Below, piece after piece: positions 55,804 to 64,000 of a DNA stretch of 64,000 bases. The position numbers and the translations under genes are program-made. The DNA comes from Corynebacterium minutissimum (GTDB lineage: Bacteria > Actinomycetota > Actinomycetes > Mycobacteriales > Mycobacteriaceae). The notes beneath the pieces were generated by a model, which saw only the letters and a program-made list of their open reading frames with translations, did no database searches and was not told the origin of the DNA. The stretch lies in the NCBI RefSeq assembly GCF_000988205.1, contig NZ_LAYQ01000019.1, positions 62,001 to 126,000 of the forward strand, given 5' to 3'. Each line of letters begins with the position of its first letter. Within the stretch, counting starts at the first letter, position 1.

Positions 55804-56652
55804 ATGATACGACCCCGCAAGCCCCGAGTAAGCCCGACTGACTACCCGCGCATGCAGCAGTGGACCGCGCTGCATGCGCTCATGTTGAGCATCACCGTGG
55901 TGGCCTGCGGGGTCTTTATCGTCGCTGCTCACAGAATCAAGGGAACCTCCCGCGAGGCGTTCATCCGCCGGATGGTGGGCTGGGCCTTGCTGGTGGCGGG
56001 TACTGCGTGGACGGTCATCTCCTTAGACCCGAAGCAATTCGATATCCGAGAGTCTTTGCCTTTGCACCTGTGCGATGTGCTGCGCCCGATTCTGGCGCTG
56101 GGCCTCATTACCGGCAATGAGCACGCCCTGACCTTGACCTACTTCTGGGGCATCATCCTCAACCCGCAGGCCATTATCACCCCGGACGTCATCTACTACT
56201 TCTCCCCGCGGTGGCTGCGGTTTAGCACCTACTGGTTCTTCCACATTGTTGCACTCGCCGTACCGCTGGCGCTGACTTTTGGCTTGGGCTACCGCCCGAC
56301 CTGGAAGGGCTACCGCTTCGCCGTGAACGTCACGCCGGTGTGGATGGCTATCGCGATGGCAGTCAATGCGAAGACCGACGGCAACTATGGCTTCCTCAAC
56401 CACGCGCCGGGCAGCTCCTCCATCATCAACCTGTTTGGCCCTTGGCCTGGCTACATCGCAGTGGAAATCCTTGCCGTCGCAGCAGCATGGGCCGGGATGA
56501 CGTGGCTGTGGGAGAACACCTCACTACGCCGCGGCACCGTGGCCGTTGGCCCGCGCGGCTCATGCGCAAGTCCGTCGGTACCGCGTCCGGGATCCTGCGC
56601 CGGGCCACGGTACGTTTTCGTAAATAGTGGCCCGCGAACCGCGAAATTCTAG
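55804..56652 (+). CDS. Membrane protein of the YwaF / TIGR02206 family, C terminus in doubt
   Basis: An integral membrane protein of about 275-282 residues with six or seven spans (QQWTALHALMLSITVVACGVFIV, TYFWGIILNPQAIITPDVIYYF, YWFFHIVALAVPLALTFGLGY, YIAVEILAVAAAWAGMTWLWE). The TWGxxxNPQAxxTPD-like and LPLHLCDV blocks fit the family, whose role is unknown. As read, the last ~30 residues (GSCASPSVPRPGSCAGPRYV) look out of frame. The next frame gives RLMRKSVGTASGILRRATVRF with its stop at 56627, a more natural end. One missing base in GGCCCGCGC near 56555 would explain this. Confidence 0.72.
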   Translation: MIRPRKPRVSPTDYPRMQQWTALHALMLSITVVACGVFIVAAHRIKGTSREAFIRRMVGWALLVAGTAWTVISLDPKQFDIRESLPLHLCDVLRPILALGLITGNEHALTLTYFWGIILNPQAIITPDVIYYFSPRWLRFSTYWFFHIVALAVPLALTFGLGYRPTWKGYRFAVNVTPVWMAIAMAVNAKTDGNYGFLNHAPGSSSIINLFGPWPGYIAVEILAVAAAWAGMTWLWENTSLRRGTVAVGPRGSCASPSVPRPGSCAGPRYVFVNSGPRTAKF

Positions 56653-56674
56653 GGCTTCGTTGCGAAAACGTACC
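56609..56674. repeat. 66-bp palindromic element A (GGTACGTTTTCG arms)
   Basis: Perfect 12-bp arms GGTACGTTTTCG (56609-56620) and CGAAAACGTACC (56663-56674) enclose 42 bp. It overlaps the 3' end of the membrane protein gene. A second element of the same length and similar arms follows after 17 bp. Confidence 0.7.
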
Positions 56675-56691
56675 AAGGTGGTGGCGGCCAG

Positions 56692-56757
56692 GTACGGATC
56701 GATCAAACAAGGTCCCAGATCTTCAAATTTCTGGGGCGCTATTTGATCGAAACGTAC
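56692..56757. repeat. 66-bp palindromic element B (GTACG-CGATCAAA arms)
   Basis: Arms GTACGGATCGATCAAA (56692-56707) and TTTGATCGAAACGTAC (56742-56757) match except for three central bases. The inner CCCAGA/TCTGGG forms a second stem. Same length as element A and the same GTACG...CGTAC ends. Confidence 0.7.
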
Positions 56758-56788
56758 TTAGCGGCGGAGCTAGCGCCGGGCCAAGGAG

Positions 56789-58390
56789 CTAGCGCTCGGC
56801 GTTGAGGAGCCGCGCGATGGCCCGCGGGATAGCCGCAGCGATCTGGGAGGCCGAACAGGGCGCGAAGCCCTCGGGGGTTTCGGCCGCGATGGCCGCCGCG
56901 TGCGCGTGGATGGCACCGGCGTGGAGGACCTCGGCGATGACCCCGGCAGGTGACGCGGCGGGAGCGCTGGCGAAGAACTGGGCCATGACCGCGCCCAGAA
57001 TGCCGGAGAGCACGTCCCCGGAGCCGGGGGTCGCGGCAAAAGAGTGACCGGCGTTGAAGGAATAGAGCGGCTGGCGCGGAGCGGTGACGCGGGTCAAGCG
57101 GCCCTTGAGCAGGATGATGCTGTTTAGCTCGTCGGCTAGCTCGTGGAGGGCGCAGCTCCAGCCATCAGACGCATCGGGAGCAGATCCGAAAGTGGCCTCA
57201 TAGAGGCGGCGGAACTCGCCTTCATGCGGGGTGAGGATGGTCATCGGGTGCTTGGTAACTTGCTGGCGCAGGGAGGTATTGCGCGGTAGAAGTGTTAGGG
57301 CGTCGGCGTCGAGGATGGTGGGTACGTCCTGCGCTAGCACCTTTCGCAGTTCGGTGGCCGCCGCGGCATCGGTACCGCGGCCAGGGCCCACGACCCAGGC
57401 TTGGGCTTGCCCGGCGGAGGACACATCTGGATGGCAGACCAGCTCGGGCAGCAGAGAAGTAATCGAGTTATCCCCGATGAAACGCACCATCGAGGGCGTG
57501 GCGCGCACCGCCGCGGTGGCGCAGAGGATTCCCGCACCCGGGTACGTGTTGCTGCCGGCGGCAAGGGCAACGACGCCGCCGGAGTACTTGTCGGAGCGCG
57601 CGCCTGGTGTGGGATCAACGATGGGGCCCGTGCAGCCAACCGGCCAGGGACGGGAAGCGCGCCCGCCCGGCAGATCGATTTCGCCCGATCGCCACGCAAA
57701 GGGCGTTGGCACGGAGGGCTCGTGAGCGATGAATGCCGCTGGTTCATCGAGTTCGGCGAGGGTCTCAGCGAAAGAAGGCGCGCCGGGCAAGAAGAGATCG
57801 GAGACCACAACCTGCCCGCATTCGGCGGCCAGCGCGTGGCCGAGGCGTGGCGAGCCAAAGGTGACGGTGACATCGGCGTTAACGGCATCCGCGGCGCACA
57901 CTCCCGTATCAGCATCAACGCCGGTAGGCATGTCGACGGCCAAGACAGCCGCCCCAGCAGAAGTGACGCAGCGGTAGAGGGGCAGGGCTGCACCGGAGAG
58001 ACCGCGGGCGGATCCGAGGCCAGCGATGGCGTCGATTAGCAGTGTGCTGCCTGAGGGCGCGCTGCCGTTAGGCAGCGCATCGGCAGAAAGGACCGTACCA
58101 CCGGCGCTGCAAAACGCAGCGAGGGCCTCCTCGTGGCAACGCTCTGGGACCAGGGCATGGACCGTAGCCCCGCGTGAGGCCAGCGCCGCACCGGCGTAGA
58201 GCCCATCCCCGCCGTTGCCGCCGGAACCGGCAAGAATGAGCACCGCGCCGGGGCGTGCCTCCAGCAGCACCGAGGCGGCGTCGGCCACCGCCGCGGCGGC
58301 CAGCTTCATGAGCTGATCCTCATGGGATTGTTGTTCCAGCAGGCGCTTCTCAGCGGCACGGACAGTGGCAACGGTATAAGCAGGGCGCAT
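56789..58390 (-). CDS. nnr: Bifunctional NAD(P)H-hydrate epimerase / ADP-dependent dehydratase Nnr
   Basis: A 533-residue repair enzyme restoring damaged NADHX/NADPHX. The N-terminal YjeF_N epimerase has VLILAGSGGNGGDGLYAGAALASRGATVHALVP (NGGDG phosphate loop) and AVDMPTGVDADTGVC. The C-terminal YjeF-type dehydratase, a ribokinase-like fold, has AAGSNTYPGAGILCATAAVRA, TPHEGEFRRLY and GHSFAATPGSGDVLSGILGAVMAQ (GSGD nucleotide motif). ATG 58390 (MRPAYTVATVRAAEKRLLE) is the family N terminus; the open frame upstream is meaningless. It ends the window's convergent gap carrying the palindromic elements. Confidence 0.93.
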   Translation of the reverse strand: MRPAYTVATVRAAEKRLLEQQSHEDQLMKLAAAAVADAASVLLEARPGAVLILAGSGGNGGDGLYAGAALASRGATVHALVPERCHEEALAAFCSAGGTVLSADALPNGSAPSGSTLLIDAIAGLGSARGLSGAALPLYRCVTSAGAAVLAVDMPTGVDADTGVCAADAVNADVTVTFGSPRLGHALAAECGQVVVSDLFLPGAPSFAETLAELDEPAAFIAHEPSVPTPFAWRSGEIDLPGGRASRPWPVGCTGPIVDPTPGARSDKYSGGVVALAAGSNTYPGAGILCATAAVRATPSMVRFIGDNSITSLLPELVCHPDVSSAGQAQAWVVGPGRGTDAAAATELRKVLAQDVPTILDADALTLLPRNTSLRQQVTKHPMTILTPHEGEFRRLYEATFGSAPDASDGWSCALHELADELNSIILLKGRLTRVTAPRQPLYSFNAGHSFAATPGSGDVLSGILGAVMAQFFASAPAASPAGVIAEVLHAGAIHAHAAAIAAETPEGFAPCSASQIAAAIPRAIARLLNAER

Positions 58391-58400
58391 AACCCACACC

Positions 58401-59216
58401 CTAGCGCGCGGGTTGGCAGGTGGGGCACCAGAAGAGGTTGCGGCCCTGCATGACCTGCTCCCGGATCTCGGTGCCGCACACGTAGCAGGGTTGCCCGGCG
58501 CGACGGTAGACATAGACCTCGCCGCCATGGTCATCTTTGCGGGGCTCGCGGCCCATGGCCTCCGGCGTATGGGCGGGGCGGACCGTGTCGATGCGGCCGC
58601 GTTCGACGCCGTAGTCCATGAGATCGACCAGATCAGACCAGATGGCATCGAACTCTGCTCGGTCGAGCTGGTTGCCGGGGATGAAGGGGGAGAGTTCTTG
58701 GCGGAATAGGGCTTCTGCGCGGTAGATATTGCCCACGCCAGCAAAGAGGCCTTGGTCCATGAGCATCGCGCCGATGCTGCGCCGCGAGGCATGCACGCGG
58801 GCCCATAGGGCATCCGGGTCGGCATCCTTGCGCAGCGGATCCTGGCCCACTTTCGCCACCTTGGCCTGGTATTCCTCCTCCGTAATGAGCGTGCAGAACT
58901 GCGGGCCGCGCAGATTCGCGGCTGTGGTGCCGTTATCGATGCGCAGCCGGATTTGGCCCCAGACATCGGCAGACGGCTCAAAGCGTAGGGAACCGATGAG
59001 GCCCAGATGGATGTAGATAACGTGGCGCGGGTTATCCGCATCGAAGTGGAGAAAGAGGTGCTTGCCAAAGGCTTCGGCGAGTAAGAGGCGGGAGTCGTCG
59101 ACAAGCGCGGCCTCCGTAGCGAACCGACCTTGGGGGCTGCTCACGGCCAGCGGCTTGTTACGGAAATCCGCATTGAGTGTCCGAGCAAGGCGGTGAATAA
59201 CGTGTCCCTCAGGCAT
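58401..59216 (-). CDS. nei: Formamidopyrimidine/endonuclease VIII-family DNA glycosylase (Nei-type)
   Basis: A 271-residue base-excision glycosylase/AP lyase. It begins MPEGHVIHRLA (the catalytic end after Met removal is Pro-Glu as in the Fpg/Nei family), has a helix-two-turn-helix region (DQGLFAGVGNIYRAEALFRQELSPFIPG) and a C-terminal zinc finger CYVCGTEIREQVMQGRNLFWCPTC (two Cys pairs). It removes oxidised bases from DNA. The finger and MPEG start place it in the Nei2-like actinobacterial group. It starts near nnr but is a separate reading frame with a 10-nt gap, so co-transcription is likely. Confidence 0.9.
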   Translation of the reverse strand: MPEGHVIHRLARTLNADFRNKPLAVSSPQGRFATEAALVDDSRLLLAEAFGKHLFLHFDADNPRHVIYIHLGLIGSLRFEPSADVWGQIRLRIDNGTTAANLRGPQFCTLITEEEYQAKVAKVGQDPLRKDADPDALWARVHASRRSIGAMLMDQGLFAGVGNIYRAEALFRQELSPFIPGNQLDRAEFDAIWSDLVDLMDYGVERGRIDTVRPAHTPEAMGREPRKDDHGGEVYVYRRAGQPCYVCGTEIREQVMQGRNLFWCPTCQPAR

Positions 59217-59293
59217 GTCAAGAAGTCTACGCGGGGGCTGTGCTGCTGTAGACTTTCCGGGTACTACCCGTTGAACGGAAGGGCCTAAATACT

Positions 59294-60789
59294 ATGGGGC
59301 GCGCACTCGGTTTTGACCGTGAAAAATACATTGAACTGCAGTCGGAGCACATCAACGCTCGGCGCAAAGAAATCGGCGGGAAGCTTTACCTCGAGATGGG
59401 CGGCAAGCTTTTCGACGATATGCACGCCTCCCGCGTGCTGCCCGGTTTCACGCCGGATAACAAGATTGCGATGCTCGAGCGCATCAAGGATGACGTAGAA
59501 ATCCTCGTTTGCATCAATGCCAAGGACATCGAGCGTCAGAAGATGCGCGGTGACCTGGGAATCCTTTACGAAGATGACGTGCTGCGGCTTGTCGACGTCT
59601 TCCGGGACCGCGGCTTCCTGGTCAATAACATCGTCATGACCCAGCTCGAGGATGGCAATAGCCAGGCGGAAGCCTTCATCGAGCGCCTTGAGCGTTTGGG
59701 GCTCACCGTGGCGCGCCACCACATCATTCCGGGCTACCCCGCCAACATCGACCTCATTGTCTCTGAGGACGGCCTGGGCAAGAACGACTACGTGGAAACC
59801 ACCCGTGACCTCGTCGTGGTCACCGCGCCGGGGCCTGGCTCCGGCAAGCTGGCGACCGCGCTCTCGCAGGTCTACCACGAAAACCTGCGCGGCGTGCAGG
59901 CAGGCTACGCCAAGTTTGAAACCTTCCCCATCTGGAACCTGCCGCTTAATCACCCGGTGAACCTGGCCTATGAGGCGGCTACCGTGGACCTGAACGACGC
60001 CAACGTGATCGACCACTTCCACCTCTCCGCGCACGGCGAATCCACGGTGAACTATAACCGCGATGTCGAGGCCTTCCCGCTGCTCAAGTCACTGTTGGAG
60101 CGCCTGACCGGCACTGTGCCCTACCAGTCCCCGACGGACATGGGCGTGAACATGGTGGGCTTTTGCATCACCGACGATGAGGTCTGCCGCGAGGCCTCCC
60201 AGCAGGAGATCATCCGCCGTTACTTCAAGACGCTGGTGGAGGAGGCCCGCAATGGCCTCGACACCACGCAATCCGAGCGCGCCGCCGTAGTCATGGCGAA
60301 GGCCGGCATCAAGTCCACCGACCGTCCGGTTGTGCTCCCGGCACGTCAGAAGGCGGAGGAGACGCAAGGCCCGGCAGCCGCGCTGCAGCTTCACGACGGC
60401 ACCATCATCACCGGCCGCACCTCCCCGTTGCTGGGTTGCTCCGCAGCCGCGCTGCTCAATGCGCTCAAGCACCTGGCTGGCATCGATGATGAGCTGCACT
60501 TGTTGTCCCCGGAATCCATCGAGCCCATCCAAACGCTGAAGACGAAGCACCTGGCTCCCAGAACCCGCGCCTGCACACCGACGAGGTGCTCATCGCGCTG
60601 TCGGTATCCGCGGCGAAGGACGAGAACGCCCGCCGCGCGCTCGATGCGCTCAAGGAGCTTCAGGCCTGCGATGTTCACACCACCACCATCTTGGGTTCGG
60701 TGGATGAGGGCATCTTCCGCAACCTGGGCGTCCTGGTGACCTCCGATCCGGTCTTTGCCCGTAAGAGCGCGCTGTACCAGAAGCGCTAA
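59294..60789 (+). pseudogene. DUF1846 family protein, frame broken by one base
   Basis: A conserved cytoplasmic protein of about 498 residues whose function is unsettled. It starts [20 protein letters not shown] and contains [27 protein letters not shown] (P-loop-like), [20 protein letters not shown] and [13 protein letters not shown]. Reading stays in frame to about 60550 ([12 protein letters not shown]) and then continues in another frame as [33 protein letters not shown] to [10 protein letters not shown]. One missing G at CACCTGGCTCCC (60550-60561) explains it. The coding capacity otherwise matches the family length. A sequencing error is the likely cause. Confidence 0.8.
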
Positions 60790-60836
60790 ACCTCACCTGC
60801 TGGACCTTGGCTGGAAGCGCCTTCCCGCAGGCATTC

Positions 60837-60933
60837 CCCCAGACCTGGAACCCGAAAGGTGCAGGTGGGCGTCGGCAAGCGCTTGGCGACGCCCCACCAC
60901 CCACGTGGGAGGTTTCGGGATCGAGGTCTGGGG
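60837..60933. repeat. 97-bp dispersed nested-palindrome repeat, copy 2
   Basis: Near-identical to the complement of the copy at 11912-12007: outer ends CCCCAGACCTGGAACCCG and TTTCGGGATCGAGGTCTGGGG, and central palindrome GGCGTCGGCAAGC with its complement GCTTGGCGACGCC at about 60868-60893. It lies in the 221-bp gap after the DUF1846 gene and before trhO, where no gene is seen. Confidence 0.85.
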
Positions 60934-61010
60934 CTTTGGGCTAAAAGCGGTTGCAGCGTTGGGCCCAAAAGATTGGGGTTTTACCTCGCAGCGGGCTTAG
61001 ACTTGCGGGC

Positions 61011-61940
61011 GTGACTATTGGCAAGATTCTCCTCTACTACTGCTTTACTCCTATCGAGGACCCCACCGCGATCATGCTGTGGCAGCGCTCCCTGTGCGAG
61101 AAGCTCGGGCTCAAGGGCCGTATCCTCATTTCGGAGCACGGCATCAACGGCACCGTGGGCGGGGACATGGATGCGTGTAAGCGCTACGTGCGCGAGACCC
61201 GCGAGTACCCGGGCTTCAAGAAGATGGAGTTCAAGTGGTCCGAGGGCGGAGCGGAAGACTTCCCGCGCCTGTCGGTCAAGGTGCGCGATGAAATTGTGGC
61301 CTTCGGCGCGCCGGGCGAGCTCAAGGTGGATGAGAACGGCGTCATCGGCGGTGGTGTTCACCTCAAGCCCGAAGAGGTCAACAAGCTGGTGGAGGAGCGT
61401 GGCGAGGAGGTCGTCTTCTTCGACGGGCGCAACGCCATGGAGGCGGAAATCGGCAAGTTCAAGAATGCCGTGGTGCCGGATGTGCGCACGACCCACGACT
61501 TCATCGCCGAACTCGAGTCCGGAAAATATGACTGGATGAAGGACAAGCCCGTGGTCTCCTATTGCACGGGCGGCATCCGCTGCGAAATCCTCTCCGCTCT
61601 GATGAAGAACCGTGGCTTTAACGAGGTCTATCAGATTGACGGCGGCATCGTCCGCTACGGAGAAAAGTACGGCAACGATGGCCTGTGGGAAGGCTCGATG
61701 TACGTCTTTGACAAGCGCATGCACCACGAGTTTGGTCAGGGCCTAGAGGATCCAGGCTTTATTCAGCTCGGCCACTGCGTGCACTGTGGGAAGGGGACGA
61801 ATACCTTCCACAATTGCATTAATGAGGACACGTGCCGCAAGCAGGTGCTCATTTGCGATGACTGTATCCAGCACGCGGAAACCCAGCACTGTGGGCGCCC
61901 AGATTGCGCCGAGGTGGCTGCGGCCCAGGCGCAGGCCTAG
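61011..61940 (+). CDS. trhO: tRNA uridine(34) hydroxylase TrhO (YceA, rhodanese domain)
   Basis: A 309-residue protein of the oxygen-dependent tRNA uridine 5-hydroxylase family. An N-terminal acylphosphatase-like domain ([46 protein letters not shown]) is followed by a rhodanese domain with the active-site loop [17 protein letters not shown] (Cys in CTGGIRC, about 188). The C-terminal Cys-rich zinc-like region has [37 protein letters not shown] 61011 is used; the earlier in-frame Met runs through the repeat. It makes hydroxyuridine at wobble position 34. Confidence 0.87.
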   Translation: MTIGKILLYYCFTPIEDPTAIMLWQRSLCEKLGLKGRILISEHGINGTVGGDMDACKRYVRETREYPGFKKMEFKWSEGGAEDFPRLSVKVRDEIVAFGAPGELKVDENGVIGGGVHLKPEEVNKLVEERGEEVVFFDGRNAMEAEIGKFKNAVVPDVRTTHDFIAELESGKYDWMKDKPVVSYCTGGIRCEILSALMKNRGFNEVYQIDGGIVRYGEKYGNDGLWEGSMYVFDKRMHHEFGQGLEDPGFIQLGHCVHCGKGTNTFHNCINEDTCRKQVLICDDCIQHAETQHCGRPDCAEVAAAQAQA

Positions 61941-61946
61941 CTTTCG

Positions 61947-62429
61947 CTAGTTTTCAAGCACCGGGGTGAGCAGGATCTGGATGTCGTTGATGCACCAGAT
62001 CATGAAGTTGCCGGCCATGACCCAGAAAATCGCCATCCAACCGTGCCAGCGCACGTAGGCCTTGAGTTTGCGCACCATGATGACGGCGCAGCCGATCATG
62101 CCGATGAAGGGGATGATCAGCGTCGTCGTGGCGAACACCGTGCGCTGGGTCCTTGTGCACAGCCAAGCGGCGAACTCCACGCGGAGGCAGTCGGTCGTGG
62201 TTCCGAAGAACCTGAAGAATCCAGCGAGGAGGAGCGCGTACAGCGCCGAGCTCACAAGGATAACCACCATAAACCACAGCGCTTGGCGCGAGGAGCGGCG
62301 GTTGGCCTCGGCGACGGCGAGGGGATCGGGCTCGTCGGCAAGCTCATCAAAGCTGCGGGGCTCGGGGCGAGGCAGGTTGGTATAGTCCGCGTCGGACGTG
62401 AGATCATTTTCGGGGTGCTCTGCTGCCAT
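61947..62429 (-). CDS. Conserved membrane protein, unknown function
   Basis: A 160-residue protein with an acidic N-terminal tail ([35 protein letters not shown]), three membrane segments ([69 protein letters not shown]) and Cys in an extracytoplasmic stretch. I do not recognise a family. The ATG at 62429 begins MAAEHPE. It directly follows trhO in opposite direction (6-bp convergent gap) and lies 11 bp downstream of the universal-stress gene on the same strand, so it is probably co-transcribed with that gene. Confidence 0.65.
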   Translation of the reverse strand: MAAEHPENDLTSDADYTNLPRPEPRSFDELADEPDPLAVAEANRRSSRQALWFMVVILVSSALYALLLAGFFRFFGTTTDCLRVEFAAWLCTRTQRTVFATTTLIIPFIGMIGCAVIMVRKLKAYVRWHGWMAIFWVMAGNFMIWCINDIQILLTPVLEN

Positions 62430-62440
62430 GCTGTGCAAGT

Positions 62441-63424
62441 CTAACGTGCTTCGGGGTCATAGGTGCTCGGGCAGACCAGGACTGGCACGCCCACGTGGGG
62501 GAGTAGTTCGGTGGCGGTGCTGCCGATGAAGACGCGCTCGATCGGTCCCATGGGGGAGGAGCCCAAGCAGAGCAGGTCGCCCTTCTTCCACTTGAGCGAA
62601 TCCACCGCGCCGGACCAGCCGTGGCCGCTGCCGATGTCCGTCGTGACGGAAATCTCCGGGAAGGCCTCTGCGATGAAATCGTGGGCGCGGTCCAACAGCG
62701 AGAGCGAGTGCTCGCGCCAATTGGGGGCGTCGGAGGGAAAAGTGGGGGAGTATTCGAGGGGGACGTCGACCAGCCCCTTGGCGGAAAACGCCAGGATACG
62801 CAAGGGGATGCCGCCGCGCTGCGCAATGCAAGCTGCGTGCCGGAGGGCGGGATCGTCAGCGCGGCCAAGTTCGGTGAAGGCGAAATTGATGCGCGTCACT
62901 CCGTGCTTGGACAGCTTGATACCGCGCGGGGTGAGACCCACGGGAAGCGGCGAGTAGTGCAGCAGCGCATCGGCGGTAGAACCGGAGAAGAAACGGCCCT
63001 TCGGCGCGGACTGGTTGGCCCCCAGGAGGATGACGTGAGCGTTGAAATCCGTAGCCGCTTGCTCCAGCAGCTGCGGGCGGGACGGTCCCGCGATGAGAAC
63101 GGAGACGTTCTTATCGAGCTGGGCCTTGTCCACCCCGGCTGCGTCCAAGGCCTGCTTAACGGCGCGTTCGCAGGTTGCGCGCTCCTTCTTGAACCACTGC
63201 TTATAGGAGCCGCTGAGCTTGCTGAGCGACGTCACGGTGAGGGGTTGCGAAATCGTGGATACAACCCGGATCTGAACGGGCGTGGAACGCGCAAGCCATG
63301 CGGCAAACTCGATGGCCTCGGTGCCTGTGGAGCTAGGACTCCACGAGACGAGTACGCGAAGCGGGGGGATACGGTCTTCCGAGGAGGACTGTCCTTCCGC
63401 GGGGTGTGAAGATTTCTTAGCCAT
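62441..63424 (-). CDS. Universal stress protein, tandem USP domains
   Basis: A 327-residue protein with two USP (adenine-nucleotide-binding alpha/beta) domains. Domain one, about residues 20-165, has [56 protein letters not shown] (G-x2-G-x9-G(S/T) type). Domain two, about 175-322, has [20 protein letters not shown] and [33 protein letters not shown]. Tandem USPs are typical of actinobacteria and serve in stress and dormancy. ATP is likely bound at both sites. Located upstream of the small membrane protein on the same strand. Confidence 0.85.
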   Translation of the reverse strand: MAKKSSHPAEGQSSSEDRIPPLRVLVSWSPSSTGTEAIEFAAWLARSTPVQIRVVSTISQPLTVTSLSKLSGSYKQWFKKERATCERAVKQALDAAGVDKAQLDKNVSVLIAGPSRPQLLEQAATDFNAHVILLGANQSAPKGRFFSGSTADALLHYSPLPVGLTPRGIKLSKHGVTRINFAFTELGRADDPALRHAACIAQRGGIPLRILAFSAKGLVDVPLEYSPTFPSDAPNWREHSLSLLDRAHDFIAEAFPEISVTTDIGSGHGWSGAVDSLKWKKGDLLCLGSSPMGPIERVFIGSTATELLPHVGVPVLVCPSTYDPEAR

Positions 63425-63507
63425 TCATCAAAAGGATCGGGGTCGTTTCCTTCATTATCGACCCTTCACGCTTTAAAATAAAATCTGTTCTACCGGCACT
63501 TTTTGGT

Positions 63508-63987
63508 CTATTTTCCGTCCATGGTGGGGCGGTACACATCCGCGAGTTTGGAAATCAGGTTGACCAAAGAATTGGCGTCCTTGATGTCCTCCGGTTCAAG
63601 CCAGCGCAAGATCTCGGCCAAAGCTGCCGCACGCTGGCGGGAGACGATGGTCAGCTCGGATTCGCCGAGCTGGGTGAGGGCGACGAGAACGCCGCGGCGG
63701 TCCTTTTCGTCGCGGTGCCGTTCCACGAAGCCTTGGCGCTCCAATTGGTACAGTGCATTGGACGCGGTGGGCATCCGGATTAGCTCTGCTTGGGCAATGG
63801 TGCTGACGCGAGAGGGCCCACGCAGGCGCAGCTGATTCATGATCGAGACCTGCGAGGTGGTTAGGGACGTGCCCTCCGTTGTGCGCTGGAAGATGAGCAT
63901 GAGCTTATTGAGCGCGGGCTGGATCTGGCGGGCAACATCCAGGGCGTCCTCGTAGGGGATCGGGGATTCGATAGTTTCTTCACTCAT
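63508..63987 (-). CDS. MarR-family transcriptional regulator
   Basis: A 159-residue winged-helix regulator: ALDVARQIQPALNKLMLIFQRTTEGTSLTTSQVSIMNQLRLRGPSRVSTIAQAELIRMPTASNALYQLERQGFVERHRDEKDRRGVLVALTQLGESEL. The winged hairpin DEKDRRGVLVALT is the MarR signature. It is divergent from nothing within the window, with its start near the window end. The signal it senses is unknown; MarR regulators in this place often control the neighbouring stress gene, an inference. Confidence 0.85.
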   Translation of the reverse strand: MSEETIESPIPYEDALDVARQIQPALNKLMLIFQRTTEGTSLTTSQVSIMNQLRLRGPSRVSTIAQAELIRMPTASNALYQLERQGFVERHRDEKDRRGVLVALTQLGESELTIVSRQRAAALAEILRWLEPEDIKDANSLVNLISKLADVYRPTMDGK

Positions 63988-64000
63988 GGAAAATAAGTGT

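Noticed and set aside
1..64000. CRISPR array, prophage or complete insertion sequence
   Set aside because: No regularly spaced direct repeats, no cas genes, no phage structural genes and no intact transposase were found.

Overview
The window looks like chromosome from a high-GC Corynebacterium of the C. aurimucosum / C. minutissimum / C. singulare kind. The grounds are codon use, a heme-responsive chrSA/hrtBA locus, a MetP-MetS type methionine/alanine importer, a CmtR-type metal sensor, a PaaR-regulated phenylacetate cluster and many leaderless starts. The species assignment is an inference.

Layout. (1) 1-5.5 kb: end of a 4-hydroxyphenylacetate (homoprotocatechuate) lower pathway (hpaH, hpaI, succinate-semialdehyde dehydrogenase), then a divergent AraC-type regulator / aldehyde dehydrogenase pair. 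(2) 5.5-12 kb: accessory stretch with an intact zeta-type toxin and its small partner, a cmtR / P1B-ATPase metal operon, an orphan HigA antitoxin beside a pruned HigB, ArfB, a glycolipid-binding-like protein and a broken fic gene behind a perfect 24-bp-arm palindrome. A 96-bp dispersed palindromic repeat follows, and its second copy lies at 60.8 kb. (3) 12-17 kb: MOSC protein, an unrecognised 846-residue protein, and divergent from it an HTH regulator plus a Fic-like protein lacking the catalytic His. (4) 17-26.5 kb: CueP copper lipoprotein with a CsoR-like operator, then a type I restriction-modification locus hsdM-hsdS-mrr-(toxin-antitoxin debris)-hsdR. (5) 26.6-33 kb: leuS, a frameshifted unknown gene and an FAD dehydrogenase. 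(6) 33-46 kb: a full phenylacetyl-CoA catabolic set (paaZ, thioesterase, paaHFJGEDCBA, paaI, paaR, paaK) with three PaaR-like operators; paaC carries a 1-base frameshift. (7) 46-64 kb: MFS transporter, MetPS, zinc-free MDR reductase, VanZ protein, flavin monooxygenase-chrA-chrS divergent from hrtBA, a YwaF/TIGR02206 membrane protein, nnr, a Nei-type glycosylase, a DUF1846 protein, trhO, a membrane protein, a universal stress protein and a MarR regulator.

How it fits together: the two aromatic pathways funnel phenylacetate and 4-hydroxyphenylacetate carbon to acetyl-CoA, succinyl-CoA and succinate. Metal, copper and heme modules each carry their own sensor or operator. The accessory segments are rich in toxin-antitoxin modules in which the toxin has decayed and the antitoxin remains.

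A data-quality theme runs through the window. Nine reading-frame breaks in six genes all have the sign of one missing base, several of them at G or C runs. Some broken genes (paaC, the DUF1846 gene, the end of the TIGR02206 gene) may therefore be sequencing artefacts. No tRNA, rRNA, CRISPR array or intact insertion sequence was recognised.
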